A model generated the notes under the pieces. That model searched no databases. It saw nothing but the letters and a program-made list of their open reading frames with translations, and was not told the origin of the DNA. The translations under genes and the position numbers were made by a program. 64,000 bases of DNA from Flavobacteriales bacterium (GTDB taxonomy: Bacteria > Bacteroidota > Bacteroidia > Flavobacteriales_F > PHOS-HE28): positions 4,278,001 through 4,342,000 of the forward strand of contig CP064979.1 of NCBI GenBank assembly GCA_016699575.1, written 5' to 3'. How positions within the stretch are numbered: position 1 is the first letter of the stretch; each line of letters begins with the position of its first letter. Below are positions 16,678-25,075 of this stretch, one piece after another.

Positions 16678-17226
16678 TCACCCCTCCCCCTTCTGCCCCA
16701 CGAACTCATCGTCCTTGTCATCGAACAGGACGTTGAAGCTGGTGAAGCTGCCATAGCAGCGGGTGATGTACTGCTGCAGTTCCACCTTGTCGGTCTCGCT
16801 CAGCACGGTGTGCGCATTGATCTTCTGTTCCATCACGCGCAAGCGATCGCGCACCATGGTGATCTTGTGGAAGAAGGTCTCAATGGGCACCTCCTTCGTC
16901 TGCAACCCGGCCGTGCCCGGCTTCATCACAAGTGTTCCTTTCTCCCACTTGCGCGCCAGAGGGATGGGACGCTGCGGGCCCATCATGTCCGTGAGCACCT
17001 CCTCCAAACCTTGGCGCACGGCGTCCATGTCCAGGCGCGCTTCGGGAACCTGGATCTCCGGGCCTTGCGCGATCAGGTGCAGGCCTTCGAACGAGCGGGC
17101 GATGGTTTGCTCGCCGTGGTCCTTGAAGAAGATGTGCAGCGTGCGGGCGTCCTCCGCGAAAACAACGCCCACGCCGAAGGTGGGGTGGTTTACACGGGCG
17201 CCGAGCGAAATGTGTTCGATCTCCAT
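16678..17226 (-). CDS. Conserved hypothetical with N-terminal SH3/Tudor-like motif
   Basis: The 182-residue soluble protein opens with LGARVNHPTFGVGVVFAED, very like the small C-terminal Tudor-type domain of UvrD/PcrA helicases (GDRVxHPxFGxGxV), which binds RNA polymerase or nucleic acid. The rest is alpha-helical, with RQGLEEVLTDMM, TFFHKITMVRDRLRVMEQKIN and LQQYITRCYGSFTSFNVLF. No catalytic motif is visible. It is the last gene of a minus-strand run (peptidase, KirBac, this gene) and starts 8 bp after the KirBac stop, so it is likely cotranscribed with the channel. Function is unknown. Confidence 0.7.
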   Translation of the reverse strand: MEIEHISLGARVNHPTFGVGVVFAEDARTLHIFFKDHGEQTIARSFEGLHLIAQGPEIQVPEARLDMDAVRQGLEEVLTDMMGPQRPIPLARKWEKGTLVMKPGTAGLQTKEVPIETFFHKITMVRDRLRVMEQKINAHTVLSETDKVELQQYITRCYGSFTSFNVLFDDKDDEFVGQKGEG

Positions 17227-17234
17227 GTGATGGG

Positions 17235-18191
17235 TCAGTCTTGAGGTAATCGTTCCGGGGCTTCCACTGCGGTGTGGTCGCTCAGTTTATCGATGTCGAG
17301 GTGCATGATGCCGTTGCGTGCGCTGAACGGACGGGTGAAGCGGCCGCCCCACACGATCTCATCGAAGCGGAAGGAACGGCGGGTGTACACCTGCTGCATG
17401 TAGCCTTCGTCCACGCCTTTCAGGATCAGCAGCGCTTCGGCTTTGCGCTTCACCAAGTCATCATAGCTCAGCCCGGCCAGCGGGCTATCCCCGTTCACCG
17501 GATGAACGATGGTCCAGCTGAGCGGCATGAAGTTCACGCGCTCCAGTTGCAATTTCAGGTTGTAGTAGTTGAGCCGCTCGCCCTGGTCATCCACATCGGC
17601 CATCACCAGGATCATGCGCGCTTCAAGGTCCATGAGGAGCGTGCTGCGCCGGTTGGCCACACGCACCTGCAGGCTCCAACCATCGCGGAAGGGCGCAACG
17701 AGCGCTTGCTCGCCATAGGCCAATTGGGTGGTGGGCCTTGCGAACCGCGCATAGATGACGGCACTTATGAGCGAGAACCCCAAGATGCCGAAGACGCCCT
17801 CCACGGCCGCTACCAACCATGTTGCCGCGCTGGCCGGGTACAACGAACCGTAACCCACGGTGGTGAGCGTTTGTACGCTCATACCAATGGCGCTCAACCA
17901 GCGCGTGCCCATGTCGGTGAGATCGGCGTTGCCGAGTTGCTCCACACCGATGGTCATGTAGATCGAACCGAAAAAGAGGTTCATCATCAGGTAGGCGATA
18001 ACGAACGTGATCACCAAGCGCCACAGCGGCATGGTGGCCAGCGCTATGAAGCCCTCGCGCAAGCCGGAGATGCCACCGATACGATAGACCCTGAAGCTGC
18101 CGTCCTTCGCCATCAGCCGGTCCAGCGGCCGCTCGAACGAACTACCGATACCGGGATCCTCGGCTTTGATCGCCTTGCTGCGGAACACCAT
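17235..18191 (-). CDS. Inward-rectifier potassium channel (KirBac type)
   Basis: The 318-residue protein is a prokaryotic Kir channel. A slide helix is followed by TM1 (LVITFVIAYLMMNLFFGSIYM), a pore helix (GMSVQTLT) and the selectivity filter TVGYG at 111-115. TM2 is AAVEGVFGILGFSLISAVIYARFARP. The cytosolic immunoglobulin-like Kir domain then runs to the end, including QLEFER-like LKLQLERVNFMPLSWTIVHPV and FDEIVWGGRF. It sits between a secreted peptidase and a small unknown gene on the same strand. GACCTTCG lies exactly 4 nt before the ATG, a degenerate version of the -7 box arrangement seen at other genes here. Confidence 0.93.
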   Translation of the reverse strand: MVFRSKAIKAEDPGIGSSFERPLDRLMAKDGSFRVYRIGGISGLREGFIALATMPLWRLVITFVIAYLMMNLFFGSIYMTIGVEQLGNADLTDMGTRWLSAIGMSVQTLTTVGYGSLYPASAATWLVAAVEGVFGILGFSLISAVIYARFARPTTQLAYGEQALVAPFRDGWSLQVRVANRRSTLLMDLEARMILVMADVDDQGERLNYYNLKLQLERVNFMPLSWTIVHPVNGDSPLAGLSYDDLVKRKAEALLILKGVDEGYMQQVYTRRSFRFDEIVWGGRFTRPFSARNGIMHLDIDKLSDHTAVEAPERLPQD

Positions 18192-18215
18192 GGGGCGAAG
18201 GTCGCACGCGATCCT

Positions 18216-19943
18216 TCAATGTTCAATGCGAAGGATCGGATGGCGCGGGAACCAGCCCTCGGCGTAGGGCGAGTGCTGCAGGATGAAATTGTACTGCCGC
18301 CAGGGATCACTGGCGAACTCCGGCGATCTCCGTTCCTCGTTGAAGCGCGCGCGGAGCCCAGGATCGCGCTCCAGGATGCCTTGGGCAATGGTATCAAAGG
18401 CGTACGGCGTGAACCATTCCTTCTGGGAGACCACGGCGTCGAAGAAGTTCCAGGTGAGGTAGCTGTCGTTCGGCTCCGGCTCCAATACGCTCATCACGAA
18501 CCGGTCGGTGGTGCGGCCCATGGGAACGAGCACATCGCCCCGTCGGGCCACGACGTCATTGAACACCGGTTCCACGGAAGCGCTCTTCCACAGGAAGTGG
18601 CTTTCGTAAGGTGCCTTCGAGACATCGTGATGGACCACGTCGTAACGCACGCAACGAAAGGTCATGGTGGTGTCGAGCACATCCACCGCCACACCGTTCG
18701 CTTTCAAGCAGGCGATCACCTCGTGCCATTGCTGCGGCACCAGGTAGGCCTTTGGTTTGTTGATGAACACACTGCTTTTGTAGGAGCCGTACCAAGGAAC
18801 GCTGTCGTTCGTGGGTTGGTGGTGATCGTAGTACAGCACTTCCAGGCCGGTTACCGGGCTGATCCGGTTGGTGGCTTTGTATCCGCGCCACGGGGTCATT
18901 TCCGATGTGCTGTCCAGCACCCAATTGAAGGCCGCACCGGTGGATGTGCGCGTTGCTTCCTTGGCCTTTTCCCGGGCGGTCTTCAGTTCGTCGCCGTGTT
19001 CGTTCATGCTCGCGAGCGTGGCGAACATCAATTGCAGGGTGGCGTTCACTCGATCGGCATACGGTTTCAGCATGTGGCTCTCGGCCAATATCCCTATGCG
19101 GTCGAACAAGGCGTTGTACCCAGTGCTGTAGCGCGGCCCGTCGTTGAAGGCCATCAGCCCCTCCTCCGGAGTGTCCTTCACTGTTTCGAAGTACGGGCAC
19201 ATGGGGATCGTCCTGCGGTCCATCCAAGCGTAGAGGTCGGGCACCATGGTCCCGAGCATGAACGCCGAGAGCGTGGGGTCCAGCTTGTCCTTCTGCGTGG
19301 TCAATAGTTCCATCACGTACTGATGGTCGGCGCCATCGCTTACGTGGGTTTCCAGATACACATCGGGGTCCCATCGCGTGAGCGCCTCCACCATGGCCCA
19401 CGTGTTCCGCGCGTCCATTTTGATGAAGTCGCGATTGAGATCGAGGTTGCGCGCATTGGCCCTGATGCCGTGCACCTTGGGGCCGTTCTGGTCGGGCCGG
19501 GAAGAACGTTGACGTTGCTTCGCACCCCAAACATTGTACACGGGCACAATACAAACCGCCGTATTGGCCAGGAGGCCCATGTATTGATCTCCCTCCAATA
19601 GTGCCTGCGCAAGGAGAAGGCTCGCATCGATGCCGTCCGGCTCGCCGGGGTGGATCCCATTGGTGATCCACAGGATGTTCTTACCCGCTGCCCGGACACT
19701 GTCCTGGGTGAAGCCACTGCCGTCACTCACAACGAACAGGTGGATGGGTGAGCCATCGTCGTCCTCGCCAATGGTCAGGAGGCGCGCGCCAACGTGCGAA
19801 CGGTCAAGTTCCTCGTACCGGGCAATGGCCTGCTCCCATGTCAGCGTGGTGTTGCCAGTGAACGTCCAGGCCGATTGACCTGGGCATGGGCCGGCAACCA
19901 TGACCAAGCACAGGGTGAAGAAGCAGTAGATGGCCTTCAGCAT
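18216..19943 (-). CDS. M14-family zinc carboxypeptidase-like protein, exported
   Basis: The 575-residue protein has a signal peptide (LKAIYCFFTLCLVMVAGPCPGQ). The N-terminal domain is of the M14 metallocarboxypeptidase type. The zinc motif is HPGE at 98-101 and NLDLNRDF at 166-173 is the substrate region. The third zinc ligand is probably H200 in YLETHVSDGADHQY. The catalytic Glu expected later may lie in the GILAESHML segment. The C-terminal 250 residues form a beta-rich accessory domain with many Asp and Trp. Peptide or amide hydrolysis in the periplasm or outside is expected, but the specific substrate is unknown. TTATTTTG lies 5 nt before the ATG. Confidence 0.87.
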   Translation of the reverse strand: MLKAIYCFFTLCLVMVAGPCPGQSAWTFTGNTTLTWEQAIARYEELDRSHVGARLLTIGEDDDGSPIHLFVVSDGSGFTQDSVRAAGKNILWITNGIHPGEPDGIDASLLLAQALLEGDQYMGLLANTAVCIVPVYNVWGAKQRQRSSRPDQNGPKVHGIRANARNLDLNRDFIKMDARNTWAMVEALTRWDPDVYLETHVSDGADHQYVMELLTTQKDKLDPTLSAFMLGTMVPDLYAWMDRRTIPMCPYFETVKDTPEEGLMAFNDGPRYSTGYNALFDRIGILAESHMLKPYADRVNATLQLMFATLASMNEHGDELKTAREKAKEATRTSTGAAFNWVLDSTSEMTPWRGYKATNRISPVTGLEVLYYDHHQPTNDSVPWYGSYKSSVFINKPKAYLVPQQWHEVIACLKANGVAVDVLDTTMTFRCVRYDVVHHDVSKAPYESHFLWKSASVEPVFNDVVARRGDVLVPMGRTTDRFVMSVLEPEPNDSYLTWNFFDAVVSQKEWFTPYAFDTIAQGILERDPGLRARFNEERRSPEFASDPWRQYNFILQHSPYAEGWFPRHPILRIEH

Positions 19944-20059
19944 CGGGGCAAAATAACCCCATCAACAGCGACTGGTCGGGAACCCTTCCGATTCGATGAC
20001 GGGGGTAAGCGTTTACGATTAGTTTCGCACGGTCCCCACAAGAAGGGACGCCCAAAACG

Positions 20060-20569
20060 ATGAGAACCACTGTTCTGCTCTCAACCGCCATGGTGTTCCT
20101 TTGGAGCGGCTGCACCAAGCACGAATGCGATGGATCGAGCGCTGCTGTCGACCCAGCAGAAGGCTCGGCCAAGACCACCAGCCCATTCGTTTATGCGGTT
20201 GATGGTGGCCAACCGGTTACCGGCTACCAGTTCTCCATCCATTGCGGCCCGCTCGCCACCACGGATGGCAGCGGCAAACTGATGTTCGGCGGTTCTTGCA
20301 CGAACACCAATCAGGTCGGTGCTGCGGGTTCTTGTTTCGAACGCAACCAGTATTACTGGCTCATTCCTCCCGGTACAAGCACCAGCCGTCAGTTCTTGCG
20401 CTTCAAGTTCCTGTCGGCGTTCGACCCGACCACTTTTACCACACCGCTTGTGCGGTACGAGCCCAGCACGTTCACTTGGTCCGTCCCCAATGGCGATCCC
20501 AATTTCGAATGGGCCATCTACGACACACGTAAGCGCTTGCCTGCATGCCAAGGCGCAGTGCGGCAGTAA
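20060..20569 (+). CDS. Small Cys-rich lipoprotein of unknown function
   Basis: The 169-residue protein has a lipoprotein signal ending in LWSGC18. The mature chain contains several cysteines (in HEC, HCG, SCT, SCF, ACQ) and beta-type sequence such as PLATTDGSGKLMFGGSCT and QFLRFKFLSAFDPTTF. No domain is recognised. It is monocistronic, with a TAGTTTCG box about 30 bp upstream and a good terminator after the stop. Paired cysteines suggest disulfides in a periplasmic or surface location. Confidence 0.65.
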   Translation: MRTTVLLSTAMVFLWSGCTKHECDGSSAAVDPAEGSAKTTSPFVYAVDGGQPVTGYQFSIHCGPLATTDGSGKLMFGGSCTNTNQVGAAGSCFERNQYYWLIPPGTSTSRQFLRFKFLSAFDPTTFTTPLVRYEPSTFTWSVPNGDPNFEWAIYDTRKRLPACQGAVRQ

Positions 20570-20587
20570 GATCATCACACACCTTTC

Positions 20588-20613
20588 AAGAACCCCGGAC
20601 CACCGGGGTTCTT
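20588..20613. terminator. Intrinsic terminator between lipoprotein and folD
   Basis: An 11-bp perfect stem (AAGAACCCCGG with CCGGGGTTCTT) and ACCA loop are followed by TGTTTCT on the plus strand. It lies between convergent genes and should end the lipoprotein transcript. Confidence 0.8.
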
Positions 20614-20632
20614 TGTTTCTGGGCGGTCTTGT

Positions 20633-21523
20633 TCAACGTTGCGCCGCCCGCAGGGTGTTCAACAGCAAACTCGTAATGGTCATGGGCCCAACGCCGCCTG
20701 GCACCGGTGCGATCCATGAGCACTTGGGTGCCACATCATCGAACTTCACGTCGCCTACCAAGCGGAAGCCGCTCTTCTTCGAGGTATCGGCAATGCGGTG
20801 TATGCCGACATCGACGACCACCGCTCCCTCCTTCACCATATCCGCGGTGACGAATTCCGGCTTGCCCACGGCCGCCACAAGGATGTCTGCTTGGCGAGCA
20901 ATGGCCGCAAGGTCCCTCGTGCGGCTGTGTGCCAGCGTAACGGTGCAGTTGCCTGGCTCAGTGTTCCGGCTGAGCAGGATGCTCATCGGTGTGCCCACGA
21001 TGTGGCTGCGGCCGATAACTACCGCATGCTTGCCCGCAGTGGGCACCCCGTAATGCTTCAATAGCTCCATGATACCGGCCGGTGTGGCAGGCAGGTAGCA
21101 CGGCAAGCCCAGCACCATCCGACCGAGGTTCTCAGGGTGAAAGCCGTCCACATCCTTGGTGGGCGATATGGCCAGTGTCACACGCTCCTCGTCAATGTGC
21201 CCAGGCAAAGGCAACTGCACGATGAACCCATCGAGGTCCTGCTGCATGTTCAGCTGCTCGATGAGCCCGAGGAGTTCTGCTTCAGTGGTGGACGCGGGCC
21301 GTTCGATCAGCGAACTGCGGAAGCCGACGCTCTCGCAGGCCTTCACTTTGCTTTCCACGTAGGTGCGGCTGGCGCCGTCGTTGCCCACTAGTACGGCTGC
21401 CAGGTGCGGTGCGCGGCCCCGTTTCGCTGTCACTTCCGCGGCGCCCTTGGCTATCTCGGCCCTCACCGCGTCACCACAGCGCTTTCCATCGAGCAGTTGA
21501 TAGGTTGTCACTTCGGATGTCAT
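20633..21523 (-). CDS. folD: Methylenetetrahydrofolate dehydrogenase/cyclohydrolase
   Basis: FolD interconverts 5,10-methylene-, methenyl- and 10-formyl-tetrahydrofolate in the cytosol. The 296-residue protein has full length. The catalytic region YVESKVKACE carries Y55 and K59. Signature 1 corresponds to DGFIVQLPLPGHI, and the KDVDGFHPENLG motif follows. The NADP-binding domain is VVIGRSHIVGTPMSILL, and PVPGGVGPMTITSLL is the family's closing signature. It is transcribed away from the DinB/CtlX/arginase operon direction but on the same strand, with a 24-bp gap after the DinB gene, so read-through is possible. Confidence 0.97.
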   Translation of the reverse strand: MTSEVTTYQLLDGKRCGDAVRAEIAKGAAEVTAKRGRAPHLAAVLVGNDGASRTYVESKVKACESVGFRSSLIERPASTTEAELLGLIEQLNMQQDLDGFIVQLPLPGHIDEERVTLAISPTKDVDGFHPENLGRMVLGLPCYLPATPAGIMELLKHYGVPTAGKHAVVIGRSHIVGTPMSILLSRNTEPGNCTVTLAHSRTRDLAAIARQADILVAAVGKPEFVTADMVKEGAVVVDVGIHRIADTSKKSGFRLVGDVKFDDVAPKCSWIAPVPGGVGPMTITSLLLNTLRAAQR

Positions 21524-21547
21524 GGCCGGTGAAGATACCGGAAGCGG

Positions 21548-22108
21548 CTACCGGTCGAAGCCCCGATCGCGCAAACCAGTGATGTGGGCCAAGTGATGCC
21601 CACTGTGCCACACGTAGAGTTCCAACGCCTCGGACAGTTGGATCTCGCGTTGTTGCTCGGGATGGACGAAGCACCGTGCCCACTGCGCATCGTCCATGGA
21701 CCGCATAAGGTGCACCCACCTCGCGTGCGCACCTGCAACGATGCTGAACGAGGGCTCCAGTGGCATTGTACGGGCATCACTGTGCTCCGCCCACAGGGCT
21801 TCCTTGTAGGGTTTGATCACCGGCTTCTCCTCGGTCAGTGCCAGCTTGAAGCGATGCAAGGTTTGGCCATGGCTATCGGCCACGTGGTGCACCAGTTGGC
21901 GGACGGTCCACCCTCCGGGCCGGTAAGGCGTGTCGACATGCTCATTGGTCCAGCCCTCCAGGGCTTTGCGCAGCTGCTCTGGGAATGCCTCGACGACCAC
22001 GATGCACGCCATACGCCGCTCGGTGCTGTCGGCCTTCGTTCCTCGAACGAACTTGCCCGTCGGGTACTTCAATTGTTCGAGCTGCTGCTCGGTGATCGTC
22101 TTTTGCAT
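21548..22108 (-). CDS. DinB/YfiT-family putative metal-dependent hydrolase
   Basis: The 186-residue protein belongs to the four-helix DinB superfamily, YfiT/BstA-like subgroup. It begins QLEQLKYPTGKF, a family hallmark. The three metal-binding histidines should be in RQLVHHVADSH and VWHSGHHLAHI. GGWTVRQLVHHVADS is the most conserved block. Members of the subgroup act as thiol transferases or hydrolases; the substrate here is not evident. An ATG 30 bp upstream (22138) overlaps the ctlX stop as TGATG and is an alternative start, but the added residues look unconserved. It is the last gene of an arginase-ctlX-yfiT operon. Confidence 0.85.
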   Translation of the reverse strand: MQKTITEQQLEQLKYPTGKFVRGTKADSTERRMACIVVVEAFPEQLRKALEGWTNEHVDTPYRPGGWTVRQLVHHVADSHGQTLHRFKLALTEEKPVIKPYKEALWAEHSDARTMPLEPSFSIVAGAHARWVHLMRSMDDAQWARCFVHPEQQREIQLSEALELYVWHSGHHLAHITGLRDRGFDR

Positions 22109-22137
22109 GCGTTGGTGGTGTGCATGCAAAGATGCCA

Positions 22138-23064
22138 TCAACGCCTGGGCAGGAAGTTCTCGGCGATCATGCAACGCACGCTCCCACCGCCCACTTCTTC
22201 GATCGTTGGTATATCCACCGGCACCAATCGTCCTTGGCGCTCCAGCGCTTGGCGTTGCTCGGGCTTCAGCAGGTTGAAGGCCGTGCGCGAGAGGAAGATG
22301 AAGGCATCGCCCTTGGTGTTCTTCAGTTGCAGCAGGTTGGCCACGTAGCCCATCATCTGCTCGCGTGTTATGGCGATGATCTCCTTGCCACCACGTCCCA
22401 GTTCGTCGCGCACATCGTCGCGTTCCACCGGATAAGGGATCGCATCCAGGCACACCACGGCGAACTTCTCCCCGATGCTCATGAGCACGTTGGTGTGGTA
22501 CACGGGCGTACCGGTGAGCGTTCCGTCCATGGTGGCCAGGAAGGGCACCGGACCGCAGCGCAGCGCACCGCACCAGAAGTTGATGGCGCGCTCAGTGGTC
22601 CGTGGACCCATGGCGGCATAGGCGACACCACGCATGCGGTCGATGACCAAACTGCCCGTGCCTTCCAGGAACCGGTCGTCCGCCTCCAATGTGGTGAGGT
22701 CGATCATGCGGCGCACACGGAAGCCGAGCGCCTCCAGCGATTCATCGAGCATGCGGTCGCGCTCGCGGCGGCGGCTCGGTGTGCACATGGGGTAGAGCAC
22801 CACCGTGCCATCCTCATGGGTACTGAACCAGTTGTTCGGGAAAACCGCGTTCGGCGCTGTTGGGTCCACGGGGTCGAGCACCGTGATGCCGATGCCGGCA
22901 TTGTCCAGCGCAGAAAGCAACCCATCGAACTCCCGCTCGGCAGCAGCGCGTACCTCGGGGTCGTTCCGCTGGCGCTGGAAGGGATTGGTGGCGGCGGTCT
23001 CAGGGTCGTAACCGAAACCCACCGGGCGGATGAGGATCACATCGCTCGCAAGCTGCTTGCTCAT
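22138..23064 (-). CDS. ctlX: CtlX-like citrulline/arginine guanidino-group hydrolase
   Basis: The 308-residue protein belongs to the pentein (guanidino-modifying enzyme) fold, in the group annotated as citrulline-utilisation hydrolase CtlX or arginine-deiminase-related. Diagnostic motifs are VFPNNWFSTHEDG, the catalytic His region VYHTNVLMSIG, and the nucleophilic Cys298 in GGGSVRCMIAENF. It sits between arginase and a DinB protein, overlapping arginase by 4 bp (ATGA). Together with arginase it points to arginine/citrulline catabolism, giving ornithine. The exact substrate (citrulline, arginine or a methylated arginine) cannot be told from sequence alone. Confidence 0.85.
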   Translation of the reverse strand: MSKQLASDVILIRPVGFGYDPETAATNPFQRQRNDPEVRAAAEREFDGLLSALDNAGIGITVLDPVDPTAPNAVFPNNWFSTHEDGTVVLYPMCTPSRRRERDRMLDESLEALGFRVRRMIDLTTLEADDRFLEGTGSLVIDRMRGVAYAAMGPRTTERAINFWCGALRCGPVPFLATMDGTLTGTPVYHTNVLMSIGEKFAVVCLDAIPYPVERDDVRDELGRGGKEIIAITREQMMGYVANLLQLKNTKGDAFIFLSRTAFNLLKPEQRQALERQGRLVPVDIPTIEEVGGGSVRCMIAENFLPRR

Positions 23065-24005
23065 CGGTTGCGCAAGATGTGGTACAACGGCTCGAGGATA
23101 CTGAGCGTGGCTTCAGCCATGGCGTTACCGGTATCCAGTGCCGGGTTGATCTCCACCACATCGAGGGTGGCTACCTTCGTATCGGCGCACAAACCGGCCA
23201 GTAGATCCTTGGCTTCCTGGAGGAAGAGGCCGTCCGGGACCGGCGTTCCCGTTCCGATGGAGATCGTGGGATCCAAGCTGTCCACATCGAAGCTCACATG
23301 GATGCGTTCGCAAGTGGTGAGGTGCGCCAGCGTCTCCTGCACAATGGCCATTGCGCCCTTCGCGCGTAGGTCGGCCACGGTGATCACCTTGATGCCGAAC
23401 TCCTTGATGATGGCTTCCTCTTCCTTTTCGTAGTCGCGCAAAGCGATGAACACCAGGTCGCTCGGCACCAGCTTGGGTCCATTAACACCGATCTTCCGCA
23501 AGCGGTCCCACACATCGAGCGTGTACACCCTGGGCTTGTTCCGCCGCTGCTTCTTGTTCTCGATGTCCATGAGCAGGGCCAGGGGCATACCGTGCACGTT
23601 GCCGCTGGGTGTGGTGAAGGGACTGTGCAGGTCGGCGTGTGCGTCGACCCAGATAACCCCGAGACGCTCATTGGGGTAGGCCATCTTGGTGCCGCTCACA
23701 GAGCCGATAGCGATGGAATGGTCACCACCGACCACAATTGGAAATACATTGTTCCTAAGGTACTTGTACACCTCGAAAGCCAAGTCGCTTTCAAAGCGGA
23801 TCAACCCATCGATGTGGTGGGCGTTGGGGCTGCGGTCGTCCTCGTAGAGCACGTCGTTCTCATCACGTAGAATGCTCTCCTCGGCGTGGCCGAAAAGTTC
23901 ACTGCCGTTCTTCCATGCCGCCACCCGGAGGGCGCTCATGCCCATGCTGGCGCCTCGCTTGCCTGCCCCGATCTCGCTGGCCGCCTCTATCAATCGTAAT
24001 TCCAT
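23061..24005 (-). CDS. rocF: Arginase/ureohydrolase family protein
   Basis: The 314-residue enzyme is predicted to split L-arginine into ornithine and urea using a binuclear manganese centre. The ligands are visible in GGDHS (93-97), DAHAD (121-125) and SFDVDSLDP (D240, D242). SGNVHGMPLA contains the substrate-loop His. The start MELRLIEAASEIGAGKRGAS matches the family's N-terminus; a longer frame adds unconserved residues. It is first in a three-gene operon with ctlX and a DinB-like gene. Agmatinase or formimidoglutamase activity is an alternative, although the NVHGMP loop favours arginase. Confidence 0.9.
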   Translation of the reverse strand: MELRLIEAASEIGAGKRGASMGMSALRVAAWKNGSELFGHAEESILRDENDVLYEDDRSPNAHHIDGLIRFESDLAFEVYKYLRNNVFPIVVGGDHSIAIGSVSGTKMAYPNERLGVIWVDAHADLHSPFTTPSGNVHGMPLALLMDIENKKQRRNKPRVYTLDVWDRLRKIGVNGPKLVPSDLVFIALRDYEKEEEAIIKEFGIKVITVADLRAKGAMAIVQETLAHLTTCERIHVSFDVDSLDPTISIGTGTPVPDGLFLQEAKDLLAGLCADTKVATLDVVEINPALDTGNAMAEATLSILEPLYHILRNR

Positions 24006-24154
24006 AGGTCTTCCCAAAGGCCACCGGGCCCACTTGGGGTGACGAAGGTATCCGTGCCCTCTTGGACGGATCACCGGATCGGTGCGACCTGCCAAGGATC
24101 GACCGTGGATATCCGGTCCGTGGAACCTATCCAAGGGTTCGTCCGTTCAAAACA

Positions 24155-24892
24155 ATGATCCATCGCCCCATTCCCATGCGCAGAATCGTCCTTCGACACG
24201 GTACCCTGGTCTTCGGCGCAGCGGCCGTACTCCTGCTCACCAACGGTTGTGGCACCGGGCTGCTACAGCAGAAGATCACTGAAGGCGTCATCGAGTACGC
24301 CCTCTCCTTCCCGGATTACGACCCTGATGGACTGATGGCCGGCATGCTGCCCGACAAGACGACGCTCAGCTTCACTGAAACGCAGCAGACAGCGGAACTT
24401 TCCGCAGGTATGGGCGTGTTCCGTACCAGCATGATGGTGAACAACGAGAAGAAGAACATGGACTATCACCTGAGCGTGATGAGCAAGAAGCTCGTGAGCC
24501 ACCTGCAGGAAAAGGACATGGCCATGTTCAACAAGGATGAGCGCGCCATGACGTTCATCTGGACCGATGAAACGGACACCATTGCGGGCTATCCCTGCAA
24601 AAAGGCCATCGCCATCTACGGAGGGGTGGACAAGCCCGAAGCCGAGCTCTGGTACACGGACCGTATCCAAGTGAAGGACCCCAACTGGTTCGGCCCTTAC
24701 AGCCAGATCCCCGGCGTGCTGCTGCGATACAGCATCGAACAGTACGGCATGCGCATGCACCTCGACGCTGTACAGGTGATCCCCGGCAAGGTGGACGCCA
24801 GCAAATTCCAGGTCCGCCAAGACCACGATGCCGTGCCGCCCGCCGTGCTGCACCACGAGCTGAACGAGGTGCTGAGCACCTTCAGCATCTGA
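24155..24892 (+). CDS. Lipoprotein, DUF4412-like
   Basis: The protein of about 245 residues has a lipoprotein signal (VFGAAAVLLLTNGC). The mature part is a beta-rich chain with SFTETQQTAELSAGMGVF, SVMSKKLVSHLQ, TIAGYPCKKAIAIYGG and ELWYTDRIQVKDPNW. The block xAGYxCKKA...WYTDxI is typical of Bacteroidota GLPGLI/DUF4412-type envelope proteins. These may act in envelope homeostasis, but their role is unknown. The gene is monocistronic. An ATG 21 bp later (24176) gives a more typical lipoprotein N-region and is an equally good start. Confidence 0.7.
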   Translation: MIHRPIPMRRIVLRHGTLVFGAAAVLLLTNGCGTGLLQQKITEGVIEYALSFPDYDPDGLMAGMLPDKTTLSFTETQQTAELSAGMGVFRTSMMVNNEKKNMDYHLSVMSKKLVSHLQEKDMAMFNKDERAMTFIWTDETDTIAGYPCKKAIAIYGGVDKPEAELWYTDRIQVKDPNWFGPYSQIPGVLLRYSIEQYGMRMHLDAVQVIPGKVDASKFQVRQDHDAVPPAVLHHELNEVLSTFSI

Positions 24893-24904
24893 GCTGGAAA
24901 CAGG

Positions 24905-24995
24905 TCCACGGATCAATGCGGATGGGGAGGATGACCACCCATCCGTTCAGGCAGTATGCTTTCCAACATCCTCCTCATCCGCAATTATCCGTGGA
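24905..24995. repeat. Palindromic TCCACGGAT intergenic repeat before ftsK
   Basis: Two 29-bp arms (24905-24933 and 24967-24995) are inverted repeats identical at 26 positions, with a 33-bp loop. The arms contain CCACGGAT and GCGGATG units, a different repeat family from the CACAGAG one. It could fold in RNA upstream of ftsK. It lies between the lipoprotein stop and ftsK. Confidence 0.7.
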
Positions 24996-25075
24996 TGAAC
25001 CTACCTGCCCTCCACGATCCCCTGTTCATGATCGGCCAGCGCCGATGAGGAAGCCGCCACGGCCCTCCTGCACTT

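Noticed and set aside
16618..17244. Plus-strand frame of 208 codons in the 16.6-17.2 kb region
   Set aside because: It is antisense to the 16678-17226 gene, which has a domain-like N-terminus, normal composition and operon context; the plus frame has none of these.
18209..18238. Hairpin CGATCCTT/AAGGATCG as a terminator of the peptidase gene
   Set aside because: It overlaps the stop codon and has no U-tract on the minus strand, and the next gene follows within 24 bp.
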